A stretch of 64,000 bases of DNA from Chionoecetes opilio (lineage: Eukaryota > Arthropoda > Malacostraca > Decapoda > Majidae): the NCBI GenBank assembly GCA_016584305.1, contig JACEEZ010000170.1, forward strand, positions 62,001 to 126,000, written 5' to 3'. The position numbers were made by a program, and so were the translations under genes. The notes below the pieces were generated by a model that was given only the letters and a program-made list of their open reading frames with translations, was not told where the DNA came from and searched no databases. Positions 50,749-63,264 of this stretch are shown here, piece by piece. Position 1 is the stretch's first letter. The number at the start of each line of letters is the position of its first letter.

Positions 50749-51426
50749 CAGTGGCGGCTCGTGGCATAGGGCTGCAGAGCTGCAGCACCCCCAGACACTC
50801 ACTGCCAGGTGTATAATGCCTTTAGAGACACAGCAGAATTGATACACTACTAACAAATATATCCTAATAAAAAGTCATTATATGTTATTTAAATATTTTC
50901 AATACGTCACTAAGTGAATTTTCATTAAAACCAGACCAAAATGTAAGTTACTTTTATATTTGCTGTACGATTCATGTCTGCGCCGCCGCCGCGCCACTTG
51001 TAAAAGCAATGAGCTGCAGCCGATGCAGCTAAGTCTAGTCCCTCTCGTGTTTAGTGCGTGTAGACGGTGTGGTTAAATCGTGTTTTCTTTAATTACCCTA
51101 TGACGATGGAAAATACAGTGAAGTATTTGCAAAAACATCAACTTTTCCCAGCTGATATGAAATGAAAAGACTGAAACAAGCGGTGGTACCGACTTTATTT
51201 TCAAGTAATACTGTAATTCTACCAACACCAGCTCAGCCATCCCCTCTACTACCAACACTACCACCCCCACCATCCCTTCTACCACCACCACTACTACCAT
51301 GCCCTGAAATCAGTGAACATCAACTACAACTCATACCTGAGATAGATCAAATTTGTGTATCCTACTGTTGTGTGAAGCTTGCAGTCCCTCCATTGTATTT
51401 TATCACCAGCCGCCACTGCTCTTAGC
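50741..51426 (+). mobile_element. hAT-type element with perfect 8-bp target duplication
   Basis: Element 50749-51418 starts CAGTGGCGGCTCGTGG and ends CCAGCCGCCACTG. CTCTTAGC flanks both sides exactly. Inside, MKRLKQAVVPTLFSSNTVIL followed by a Pro-rich stretch is an N-terminal fragment of a longer protein. The transposase core is absent. Confidence 0.88.
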
Positions 51427-51554
51427 CACTCTGAGCACTTTGAGTTGCTCTGAGTGGCAAAGAATGTTTATGAGATACTCTCAAGTGGCCAAAATGCTAT
51501 GACTGGCGGGACCAGCCCAGAGCTACTCGGATGACGCTTCTGAGTTGCTATGAG

Positions 51555-51617
51555 TAAGAACATATGAACATAGAAAAAGGAAGCTACAAGAGGCCGTGAG
51601 ACCTACACACGCTAGTT
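51555..51617 (-). mobile_element. CR1-like LINE tail, very short
   Basis: AAGAACATATGAACATAG and GCTACAAGAGGCCGTGAGAC only; strongly 5' truncated. Confidence 0.6.
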
Positions 51618-51811
51618 TCCTTTTAAGGAAAAAAATTTTTTTTTAATAGCTTTTGGGCAAAGCATACCAAAGCAGAGTAATAAAAAGGCTTTTCTGGGGG
51701 GGGAGCAAAAAAATTTTTTCTCTTGCAAAAGAAAAAATTTGCTTCTGTTCTCATCCTGAGAGATGTTTCCCCCGCCGGGAAAGAGATTTCTTGTGAGCAA
51801 AAAATATAAAA

Positions 51812-52180
51812 GATAGAAAAAGGGAGGGAAAGGAAGAAGGAAGGAAAAAAAGGGAGGAAGGAGGAGAAGGAAGGAAGGATGGAAGGATTAAAAAGGGGGA
51901 AAGGGAAGGAAGGATAAAGAAGGAAGGGAAAGGGAAAGGGAGGGGGAAAGGGAAAGGGAAGGAAGGGGGAAAGGAAGGGAAGGAAGGGGAAGGAAGGAAG
52001 GAAGGAAAGGAAGGGAAGAAAGAAGGAAGGGGAAGGGAAAGGGAAGGAAAGGAAGGAAAAAAGGAAAAAAGGGGAAGAAAGGAAGGAAGGAAAGGAAAAG
52101 GGAAAGGAAGGGAAAAGGAAAAAGGGAAAGGAAGGGGGAAAGGGAAAGGAAGGAAAAAGGGAAGGAAATGAAATAAAAAG
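51812..52180. repeat. Purine tract (GGAA/GGGAAA)n
   Basis: About 370 bases almost free of C and T on the plus strand, made of GGAA, GGGAAA and AAGG units. Confidence 0.95.
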
Positions 52181-52259
52181 AGGAAAACCAAAACTAAGAA
52201 AATAATGAAAAAAACTGAAAAAAAATAAAATCAATGTAATTTTTTTTTTACTAAAAACA

Positions 52260-53310
52260 GATAATTCTCTCTCTCTCTCTCTCCCTTTCTTTATTTTATG
52301 GCACTTCCTCTCTCTCTCTCTCCCCATTTTCTGTTATTTGGGCACTTCTCCAGCTCTCTCTCCTCTCTCCCTCCTCTCTCTCTCTCTCTCATAAAACCCC
52401 TTTTCAAACTACTACTACAAATACTATATGCTGGGTTTTCAAGAACGTTAAGCCCAGCCCTACCCCGGGGTGGAGCTTGTCAGCCCTTTCCCTTTTGATT
52501 GGGTATGGGAGGTTTCCCGTAAAAATGTACCTAATAAACTCATCCCCACCCCTCACTCTCGCATCGGTCTGCCCCCCATATCCCCCTGTTAATCCTTAAA
52601 TTTTGATTTTGACCCACGTAAAGCACACACACACAACCACACACACCACACAGTAAAACGGCCAAAAAAAAGTTATATAAATAAAAAAAAATCAATATTT
52701 ATATCCATTTAAATACTTTGTTCCCCTAATTATTCGTCATTTTTTAAAGCTTAGTGGATTTGACATCGGAAGAGGAGGAGGAGAAACATCATTGAATCAT
52801 TGTTCTCTCTCTCTCTCTCTCTCTCTCCCATCTTTTTCCTTGTGACCTCCCATATCCCCTCAAGGCAAGGCCGGGGTGGGGACCTCAGCTGCGGTCTTTA
52901 AAGGGGTATTTCGGAACCCGGGTCGGGTTTTAAGGGGTTTGCTTGTTTGAGTCAAAAGGGGTTCTGCGCCCCAGATGACCATTTTCACCTCGCCCCTCCT
53001 CAGAATTTTAAGTCATTTAAATTTTCCTTCTCATATCTTGTCTTCATGAAGAGTATCTGACTTACTTTTGGCCCATGTGATAACACATTTACAACGATGG
53101 GATCGAGACTTTCATCACCAAAGCAAAAATATGGTGTGTTGTTAAAGAAATAACAAAGGGCTGTAGGTGCCGCTTTCCCCTAATTCCTCAAACCATAAAA
53201 TCAAGCGAAACTGGCCTGACTGCCCTCCTCGGGGGAGGAAATTTGGCTCTTAAAAGTTCTTGAAACCCGGGATACTTACTACTAAACCCCCCCACCACCC
53301 CACCACTACC
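52260..53310. other. Low-complexity intergenic DNA
   Basis: Several (CT)n runs (52267, 52312, 52805), a CA-rich piece at 52626, and irregular homopolymer pairs such as CCCGGGTCGGG. Homopolymers look unusually extended from 51600 to 54100, which may reflect read quality. No gene. Confidence 0.4.
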
Positions 53311-53312
53311 AC

Positions 53313-53560
53313 TCAGTTCGTACAAATTTTTTTTCGTACACCAGTAATTCCTACCCAAAAAGTTGTTTCGTATCCCAAAGGAAACCTAGTCTTTTGTACA
53401 TCCTCAAGTTGAACTTTTCTACTAGTTATGAAAAGACCGGTATGTCGAAGAAACTCATAAACTGGGACGAAAAAACTTTTTGTACGAAAAAACCCTTTTA
53501 AACCCATTTTACACCTATAAACAACCATTTCGTACAAAAAACAGTGCCAATTCATCCAAA
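53313..53560. repeat. Repeat with TTCGTAC motifs
   Basis: Same motif series as 9590-9790, more diverged; an inverted related end lies at 57690-57735. Confidence 0.45.
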
Positions 53561-53811
53561 ACCATTAAAATTGCAGTAAAAACGCCACTCTGGTGATATT
53601 TTTTTTAATTTTTCATTTTATACCCTACATGACCAGTGAAGAACAAATGCACAGCCCTCTCCAGATAGCCTCTTCTAACTTTCCTGAAATCATGGGTGTA
53701 GAATGTAGTATTAAACCCACCGCACGTCTGTACAGGGAAAACAAAAGTTGTCCTGGGGGTTTATGTTTCTCGGTAAAATTTTTTCCCTGTAAGCGGGGAT
53801 AAAGAAATTGG

Positions 53812-53897
53812 TGTGTGTGGTGTGTGTGTGTGGTTTTTTGTTTGTGTGTGTGTGTTGTGTTTGTGTGTGTGGGTGTTGTGTGTGTGTGTGTGGGTAT
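53812..53897. repeat. (TG)n microsatellite
   Basis: TG repeats with TTTT interruptions. A similar TGTGTG run flanks the other side of the LINE at 57627. Confidence 0.9.
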
Positions 53898-53929
53898 TTA
53901 CCTATTGTAACATACGGAAAAGAGCTTGC

Positions 53930-54334
53930 TCACTTCCCTCTCCAAATCTACTATTTCCTTTGCCTTTGAAGTCCCCGATACTTCTTGCTTAAAACACTTT
54001 TGCATCAAAGGTTTTTTCCGGGTTCTATCTTCTATACGGGAACTTATTTTTTTTTATCCCTTTGCTTTGTCCTTTTATTTCTTCTCGACCTCTTGTACTT
54101 CTGTCCTCCCCCCAAATATTTTCATCAATTTTTTCCAGCCCATTGATGCCTATACATGCTTAAAAAATCTCCCCTTTCTCTTCTTTTCTCAAGTTTTGGG
54201 AGTTTTAGTCTTGAAAGTCTTTTTTCATATGTTAAATTTATCAGGCTTGGAGCCATTTTTGTGGCTGCTCTTTGTATTCTCTCAATCTTCCTTATATCCT
54301 TCTTTTTATGTGGTGACCAAATCACTGCCGCATA
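53930..54334 (-). mobile_element. LINE fragment, 3' half of an interrupted copy
   Basis: The minus strand reads YAAVIWSPHKKKDIRKIERI, QRAATKMAPSLINL and LKLPKLEKRRERGDFLSMY, the C-terminal part of a CR1-like ORF2. It is cut at 54334 by a Tigger element and continues from 57199. Confidence 0.85.
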
Positions 54335-54672
54335 CACTCATCCCTCGTATAACGCAGGTTCGATTAACGCAATTTCAGAGTTACGCACAAAACTTTTGTA
54401 TACCAAAAATCGATTAACATATAAAAAATTCGAAGTTACGCACAAATTTACGACAATAAAATATGCAAAAAATGATAAAAAGAAGAAAATGTACAACAAC
54501 CCACAAATAAAATATATTTATGAATATACTACCCTGTAAAAGAACCAACGAACAAGCAGCACAGCTCAGCTTCCCCACCGTATGGTTTGTTTACGTTTTG
54601 CGCGGTACAGATAAACAGTGGATTTCCAGTGCTTCTGTTATATCGTCCATTATCGAGTGAAACGACTGCATA

Positions 54673-56875
54673 ATGTCTACTAAGCGTGTTGCTAGTGGTA
54701 GTGCTAGTGCTCCTAAGCCTAAAAAGTGTAGAAAATCTATAAATTTAGAAACTAAATTAGAAGTGTTGAAGAAAAGTGATGAAGGGATGCGATTGAAAGA
54801 CATCGCGAATTTGTTCAACCTTGCTCCGTCGACTGTGGTGACAATTAAGAAGGACGAGGACAAAATTAAATCAAGTGCGAAGAATGCTACTCCGTTGACA
54901 GCGAAGTTAGCTACAAGGCATCGTCCACCTATCATGGAAGAGATGGAAAGACTGTTGGCATTATGGGTGGACGACATGTGCAGCCGGATGACTCGCCAAT
55001 GACGAACATCTTGATGCAGGAAAAAGCTCGCTCACTTTATGATGATTTATTGGCTAAGGATGAGGCAAGTGCTGGACCTAGTGGAGCTGCTGCTCCTCCA
55101 CCATTCAATGCAAGCAAGGGCTGGTTGGAAAGGTTCAAGAACAGGAATCATCTGCACTCGGTAACACAGTCTGGGGAGGCAGCGTCGGCTGACAAAGAAG
55201 CTGCTCAGGCTTATCTGCCAGTGCTCAAGAAAATTATCGAGGACGGGGGGTACACAGCAGACCAAGTGTTCAACTTTGATGAAACTGGACTCTACTGGAA
55301 GAGAATGCCAAAGAGGACAGTGATATCCAGGGAGGAGAAGAAAGCACCAGGTCATAAAGCCTCCAAGGATAGAGTGTCACTGCTGGTTGGTGGCAATGCA
55401 GAGGGTGATTTTCAAGCTAAAGACGCTCCTCATTGGCTATTCAAAAACCCTCGGGCCTTAAAGGGTCATGCTAAGGAATGTCTGCCAGTCATTTACCGCT
55501 CTAGCAAAAAAGCGTGGACCAACCAATACATATTCCAGGATTGGTTCACCAATTATTTTTGCCCTGCTGTGGAGCGCTACTGTAGGAGGAAGAATATTGC
55601 TCACAATGCACTGCTGCTCCTTGACAACGCCCCCACCCCACCCTAACAACCTTTCTGACTTGTCTGAACACATTCGAGTGGAATTTTTACCAAAAAACAC
55701 CACATCACTAATCCAACCAATGGACCAAGAATGAATGCCACTTTCAAATTTGGAGATAACATCAGCTAAGATCTTCCTAGTTAAGTGAAGCTGCGGCTCT
55801 GGGTCATCTTCCTCTGCAGTTTCCTCCTCTAGTGCTCTGACTTGTTCGATGGCCATTAAGTCTTCGTTGCTGAGTTCCTCATCATGAGATGCCAACAGCT
55901 CAACAATATCTTCTTCTCCCACTTCGTCCATACCAGCTGTATGTGCAAGGTTAACAATTTCTCGCACGACAGGAGTTGGTTCAGGAAAACCTTTAAAGTT
56001 GTGGACACATTCTGGCCACAATTTCTTCCAAACAGCATTCATATTGGATGGTGTGACCTCATCCCAGGATTCAGCAATGTTGTCAATAGCATTCTTGATG
56101 TTGAATTCCTTCCAAAATTGACGAATGGAGAGATTTTCGTCAGCGTCCACAGCATTAATAATTTTTCTGAAGGTACGACGGAGATAATAAGCTTTAAAGG
56201 TGGCAATTGGCACATTTAAAGCTTATTATCTCCGTCGTACCTTCAGAAAAATTATTAATGCTGTGGACGCTGACGAAAATCTCCATTCGTCAATTTTGGA
56301 AGGAATTCAACATCAAGAATGCTATTGACAACATTGCTGAATCCTGGGATGAGGTCACACCATCCAATATGAATGCTGTTTTGAAGAAATTGTGGCCAGA
56401 ATGTGTCCACAACTTTAAAGGTTTTCCTGAACCAACTCCTGTCGTGCGAGAAATTGTTAACCTTGCACATACAGCTGGTATGGACGAAGTGGGAGAAGAA
56501 GATATTGTTGAGCTGTTGGCATCTCATGATGAGGAACTCAGCAACGAAGACTTAATGGCCATCGAACAAGTCAGAGCACTAGAGGAGGAAACTGCAGAGG
56601 AAGATGACCCAGAGCCGCAGCTTCACTTAACTAGGAAGATCTTAGCTGATGTTATCTCCAAATTTGAAAGTGGCATTCATGACATTGTGAATAACGATCC
56701 CAACCGTGAATGCAGTCTCAAATTTGAAAACACAGTCAGAAGTGCTCTCACTGCCTACAAGATGCTTCATCAAGAAAAAGTCCACCAAGCACAACAGACA
56801 ACTATAACATCATTCTTCACTAAACCTGCTGCAACATCACCAGCCAGCTCTACTTCTACGTCTTCCGACGTATGA
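54673..56875 (+). pseudogene. Tigger transposase (DDE type), frameshifted and rearranged
   Basis: The N-terminus, MSTKRVASGSASAPKPKKCR with MRLKDIANLFNLAPSTVV, is a CENP-B-type DNA-binding helix-turn-helix. After a shift near 54990 come LYDDLL, GWLERFKNRN (second HTH), VFNFDETGLYWKRMP (first Asp) and ALLLLDNAP (second Asp). After a shift near 55640, LPKNTTSLIQPMDQ carries the third Asp about 33 residues on, fitting the DDxD triad of pogo transposases. At 55731 the frame runs into an inverted copy; the C-terminal part resumes at 56215 (FWKEFNIKNAIDNIAESWDE) and ends TSFFTKPAATSPASS with a stop at 56873. Not functional as it stands. Confidence 0.9.
55731..56680. repeat. Inverted duplication inside the transposase
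   Basis: Left arm 55731-56198 (468 bp) is the reverse complement of 56215-56680 (466 bp), with a 16-bp spacer. The only clear differences are a 2-bp deletion (CTCTCC to CTCC near 56280) and a Trp/Leu change. Confidence 0.95.
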
Positions 56876-57198
56876 TGCCCCCACCTCACCCCAGTAACTC
56901 TGCCGACACCCCCCAGCCACCATCTTTGTCACCTCAAGCCTCAAGTATTCTTCTATATAGTGAGTACAACTTCTATATATCATTTAACTTTAATATTAAT
57001 TATATTTCATATGTCTATGCTCACAAATTAATGTATGACTGCATTTTATGAGAGGGTTAGGTTGTGATTTTTTTTCGTAAGAACGTATCTCGACTTATAA
57101 AATGGGAGTAAATGGGAAAATGGAATTCGTTTAACGCATTTTCACTTAACGCACGATTTCCCAAGAACGTAACTCATGCGTTAAATGAGGGAGGCGTG

Positions 57199-57620
57199 TA
57201 TTCCAACCTTGGTCGAATCAGAGATGTTATCAATTTCTTGATCATCTCTTTATCCAGATATTTGAATGCCATTCTTATATTCCTCAGCAACTGATATGAA
57301 ATCTCCTGTGATCTTGTTTTATGCTTTTTACTGGTGACAAATTGTCCTTAATCCAACTCCCAGATTTTTTTTCGCCTTTTTTTTTGATTATCCATTCGTT
57401 TCCCATCGAATTTTTTCCTCTCTGTCTCTTTTGCTACTGCCCATTTCCATCACTTTAAACACTTTTTAGCATTAAACTCCATTTCCCATAGTTAACTCCA
57501 TCTGAAAATCTTATCTAGATCCTTTTGTAAATCCTCACAGTCCTCTTTACTTTCTACTTTTCTTAGTAATTTAGCATCATCAGCGAATAAACTCATATAA
57601 CTGTTCACTCCTTGTCATAT
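57199..57620 (-). mobile_element. LINE fragment, 5' half of the interrupted copy
   Basis: The minus strand reads YMSLFADDAKLLRKVESKED (reverse-transcriptase FADD box) and CEDLQKDLDKI, then, after decay, RPRLE at the Tigger border. It continues in frame into 54334 when the Tigger and one TA are removed. Confidence 0.85.
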
Positions 57621-57627
57621 CTGTGTC

Positions 57628-57652
57628 TGTGTGTGTGTGTGTGTGTGTGTTA
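57628..57652. repeat. (TG)n microsatellite
   Basis: TG repeats at the 5' border of the LINE. Confidence 0.85.
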
Positions 57653-57999
57653 TTAGGGGGAAGGGAGAGAGTATGGGCATACGCTACCGTAGAAATTGAC
57701 CGAAACAACTTGTGTACGAACTGACAGCACCCCTTCTGGTCCTAGTGTAAAATAATAATAATAAAATAAATGGTAAATATCCAGATGAACACCGAACTCA
57801 CTTTGGTGGACGAAACAATTTTTTTCTGGTGTGTTTTTGTTTTGAATGAATCTGCTAACCGTTGCGGTCCCAAATATTATTATTATTATTTATTTATTTT
57901 TTGCAAAAAATGACAAAAAATTAAAAATTGAACCTAAACCTAACCCATACCTAACCTAACCTTTACCTAACTTTAAAAAAATATTTACCGAATCTGCTA

Positions 58000-58656
58000 C
58001 CGTAGATAACAGTGAAGTCGCCAGTTCTACGTTTCTTTGTTATTTACAGACGTGTGGTGGCATTAATACTTACATTTCTACATCCATGATTTCAGGAAAG
58101 TTAGAAGGGTCTATCTGGAGAGTCTGTGTCATTTTGTGTCTTCATCTGTGTCATATTAGGGCTATAAATGAACAAAGTACAAAAATAAAACTGAGTGGGA
58201 CCTCACTATACCTACTACAGTAAAGTCCGCCAGCTAGTATTTTAACCCAACAGTTGAGTCGCCACTCTGGGAATTCAGGGAAATTAGAGGTAAAGTAAAA
58301 CAAGTCTCTTATATTATTAGCTGGGGGAAGATGCTTGGATATATAAAAATTCCTCTGCCAACGTGTAAATAAGTTCTTTCAAGTTTGAAAGATCTGGCAA
58401 GTCGCGTCCTGCCGGCTCGAAAAGCTATTGTTTTTGTCGTCATCCCCGCGAAGAAAACTTGATAAGCAAATGCCCCAAGTTATATTTGCAGATACAAGCT
58501 AAACAATGCTGAAACAGGGTAGATTATACAGTCATGATATAAACTACTGTGTAACATCTTCAGTGGCACATAAAAATCAGTAGTAATGCTATAATTCGTA
58601 ATATTTGGCGCCTGGCGACTTCACTGTAGGTGGCGACTTCACTGTTATCTACGGTA
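58000..58656. mobile_element. Inverted-repeat element, ends TACCGTAGATAACAGTGAAG
   Basis: The left end CTACCGTAGATAACAGTGAA is mirrored by CACTGTTATCTACGGTA. The right side holds a second, inner copy of GGCGACTTCACTGTA. Part of the interior (58080-58140) recurs inverted at 53640-53720. Confidence 0.65.
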
Positions 58657-58764
58657 ACCGTTTCGGTCGCAATTTTTTTTTTTTTTTTTTTTTATAGATA
58701 AAGGTTAGGTAGGTTTTTTGGTAATAATGGACGAGAGTTTCGCGGTCGTTTTCAGAGACACCAA

Positions 58765-58985
58765 CTATTTTTTCTTGGCCTACAATAGGTGCTTGTTCTA
58801 ATGGTGCTTGTTTTATTTTGCGCAAACCCCCCCCCCAAAAAAAGAAAAAAAAAGAAACCTAACCTAACCTTGTTTGAATGAAACCTAACCTAACCTTAAC
58901 CACAGTCTACCCTTTTTTTTTGCGCAAAATAAAACTATCTCCATTAGAGCAAGCACCTATTGTAGCCAAGAAAAAATCCTCCATA
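58765..58985. repeat. Inverted repeat with AACCTAACCT centre
   Basis: TTTTTCTTGGCCTACAATAG at 58770 is mirrored by CTATTGTAGCCAAGAAAAAA at 58958; TTTTGCGCAAA occurs in both arms. The loop contains AACCTAACCT repeats. Confidence 0.7.
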
Positions 58986-59377
58986 TTAACCATAAAGGGT
59001 AAATAAATTAACACAAAGAAAAAAAATCGCGTCTTGAACGTCACAAAAAGTCAATTCGGACAATTTCCTTCCACACCGATCACCAAAATCCCACAAAAAA
59101 AACTCGATAATTCCCACAGAAACCCCACCAAAACACCCTGAAATATGGAGCTACAAACACGTCTTTACATAACCCTTAATTAAAGGTGACACAAGGTTAA
59201 CTACGCGCTATAAAGGTGTGGGAGTGTACTCACTTGTTAGGTATTGTGGTGTCTTCGATGATAACTACGTCGTCATCGTCCGAATTGTAACTATTGTCGA
59301 TGTCCATTTGTTGCGGGTCGGCCGGCCATCTTGGTGGCTGTGGGAAGGCGCGAGCACGAGCACGAGTTGCGACTTGT

Positions 59378-59670
59378 TTGTCTGTCTGTCTGTCTGTTTC
59401 TCTCTGTCTGTCTGTTTGTCTCTCTCTGTCTGTCTGTCTGTCTGTCTATTTCTTTATTTTTCTTTCTGTCTGTCACTCTCTGTCTGTCTGTCTGTCTGTG
59501 TCTCTCTCTCTCTCTGTCTGTCTGTCTGTCTGTATTTCTCTCTTTTTCTTTCTATGGCTGTCTCTCTCGATCTCTGTCTGTCTCTCTCTCTCTCTCTCTC
59601 TGTCTGTCTGTCTGTCTATTTCTCTTTTTCTTTCTGTGTCTGTCTCAGCTCTGTCTCTGTCTGTCTGTCT
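59378..59670. repeat. (TCTG)n/(TCTC)n microsatellite, left part
   Basis: TCTG and TCTC tetranucleotides; it resumes at 61017-61050 after the inserted element. Confidence 0.95.
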
Positions 59671-61016
<1,346 letters not shown>

Positions 61017-61089
61017 TGTCTCTCTCTCTCTCTCTGTCTGTCTGTCTGTTTAATACTTGAATACTTGTAGGGGATTGGATTATATTAGG

Positions 61090-61195
61090 TAAAAGGTAAA
61101 TGGGGCATACGCGTGTCCTCGGTGCTCATCTCCGTGGCATCAGCCCTTGAGCCTGTGGTAGGGACCCCGGGACACATAGTCCAGTCATATTATGG
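61090..61195 (-). mobile_element. SINE (family 2) fragment
   Basis: TAAATGGGGCATACGCGTG to CCCCGGGACACATAGTCCAG matches the 3' body of the copies at 34200 and 46200. Confidence 0.75.
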
Positions 61196-61695
61196 TTGAA
61201 CCCGGAAATAAATGCAAAAGAAATGCTTTCACTTGCATGATGTTAAAGATACACCCCAACAATACCAGAAAGAAATTACACCTTAATATACTGTGCGGAA
61301 ATGCCTCGAAATGGCATTATTATGAAATTAGGTTCCGCCATTGAGAAAAAACACATTTTTTGCCGTAACTTTCTTATTACTCATTCAAATCAGTTCATTC
61401 ATGTTCCTAATCCTATGTTTTGAAGATCAAGGAACAATATTAAGCCATCAGATTATATTACAGACCACTCCTTGCATGGGATATATGCCAATAAGGACCT
61501 GCTATTCTGAAAAATAGATGAAAAGCAAAACCATTCTTATTACTTGGGATATATGTTAATTCTGCTTGCATATCGTTACATGTAGAGAATTTGAGTTTGA
61601 CAGAGGTGTGTCACACAAGTACCTATGCTAATAATGCAAAGTTATACTCATCCTGCCATGAAGAGCTATACACATGCAGACTTCTCGACATCTAA

Positions 61696-61943
61696 AGGCG
61701 TTTTCTGCGGGGGATTTTTGGTTGCAATCGGAAAATTTTCGGTTGCAATCAGGATCCCCGCAGAAAACGCTTTATTTAAAGCGTTTTAAAGCGAAATTTT
61801 TTCGGTTGCTCAAATTTCGATCCCTGTTCAACCATCCAGGGAAGATGATTGGCCCGACCCGCAATCATTTGTTGTTGTTGTTGTGACCGTTTGCAATAGA
61901 ACATTTTCCGATTGCAACCAAAAATCCCCCGCAGAAAACGCCT
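61696..61943. mobile_element. MITE with about 41-bp near-perfect inverted ends (248 bp)
   Basis: AGGCGTTTTCTGCGGGGGAT followed by TTTTGGTTGCAATCGGAAAA at the left is repeated in reverse complement at the right. The interior has a further CCCCGCAGAAAACGC copy at 61758. No coding part. Confidence 0.9.
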
Positions 61944-62470
61944 CGAGAGCGGTCGGAGAGAGAGAGAGCGGGAGAGAGCAATTTATTTAGTTAACCTTAA
62001 TGTTTGCATGGTATTACTGTATGTATCAGAAAACGAAATATGTCAATGGAAAGCTAATTAAATTCTGCTTGTATTGATATCTGCCATCTTATAAGCTGTC
62101 CCACAAAGTTATACATGACGACGAGTTTTAAGTGAATGTTAAGTTCATCATATTTCTTCAGAGTCTCATAATGACCTTTATTTAATGTGTTTTACTATGT
62201 TTTATGTGATAATCTTATAGAACAAACATTTCCGAAGATAACAGTCTATCCTTTATAACAAACAAACAACAAACAAACAAACAAACAAACATGTATAACA
62301 TGATATACTGCGGGGTAATGCCTTGAGAACTTCCCCGGGTCTTGGGTGAACGAGGAGGCCTTGGCACCAAGATGGCGCCCAGTAGCGTTTAACACCTAGG
62401 GCCTATGAATGGCATTACCCTCTTTATAGAGGTATCCTACCGTGAACTGGTTCTTGAAATGTCGCAAATG
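61944..62470. other. Intergenic DNA, no gene seen
   Basis: Short GAGA run at 61955, (AAAC)n at 62260-62290; the rest is unremarkable. Confidence 0.35.
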
Positions 62471-62474
62471 GAAG

Positions 62475-63230
62475 AGGCCTTTAATAAGTTGGTCTACTGG
62501 AAAACAAAATATGGGCTTATTCCACTGCACTTAAAACACAAAAGTATAATATTAAGAACGATTTTCTTCTATATGTATATTGTATAGAAGCCTGATTCTG
62601 TAAAACATTGTATATAAACAAATAACCGGGTAGGTTATAGTTGAGGAGGCGAGGTAAATGCTACTCTATGATATTATATAGTCAATAACGAATGTTTAGA
62701 AGTTATCTATACCTAGGCAGTCATATTTTCCTGTTATTATTGTGTATTAATCAGATAGAAAGCCTGGAAGTGCAATGAGTCGACGCGTGAAGTGGCAATG
62801 TTTTGATTCAATCGCCCCGCCACAATCTCCCCGCCCACCACTCTCCGCCGCGGCGTGTCGCCTCCACAATTATAACCTACATTGTCGCAGCAACAAGCCG
62901 ATTTCGGCATTCTTTATTCATCGTTTTTCCAAGGCATTGCTTATTGTATTTTGACAAGCGTTTGCCAGACGCAGCAGTACTGTCTTAGAAAACAGTGTGA
63001 ACATCGCCCAAATTTTACATGCCACAATATACATGTAAAAAATATATTAAGCTTTGCTACTGGAGGCGAGTAATTTGCATTAAATTGCTATTATAGAACA
63101 TTTCATCGTAATGCATGTCATCCATATAATTAGTAGAACAACAGAAGAATATAGTTTTTGGTATTCAGATGCGGTGCATCAATGTTTATCGCGAATTTAA
63201 TTTATGAAATTTATCTCAGGTTACTGGTGG
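62475..63230. mobile_element. Second copy of the TGCCAG element body (inverted)
   Basis: Reverse complement of 31826-32609 with few changes (AATAAGTTGGTCTACTGGAA, CTGCGTCTGGCAAACGC side). It carries a single C-rich unit (CCACAATCTCCCCGCC) where the other copy has three. Confidence 0.75.
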
Positions 63231-63264
63231 TTCATTCCATTTTTGCCAGAGGAAGATATAGTTA

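Larger units (their letters stand above)
54335..57198 (+). mobile_element. Tigger/pogo transposon, near full length
   Basis: The left end CACTCATCCCTCGTATAACG and right end CGTTAAATGAGGGAGGCGTG are inverted. TA flanks at 54333-54334 and 57199-57200. It carries a broken transposase gene and an inverted duplication of the gene's 3' half. It sits inside a LINE. Confidence 0.93.

Noticed and set aside
51623..52327. Minus ORFs rich in Phe/Pro/Ser
   Set aside because: Artefacts of the purine tract at 51812-52180.
55458..56213. Minus-strand 251-codon ORF as an independent gene
   Set aside because: It is the inverted copy of the Tigger transposase C-terminal half; the first residues run through the fold-back centre.
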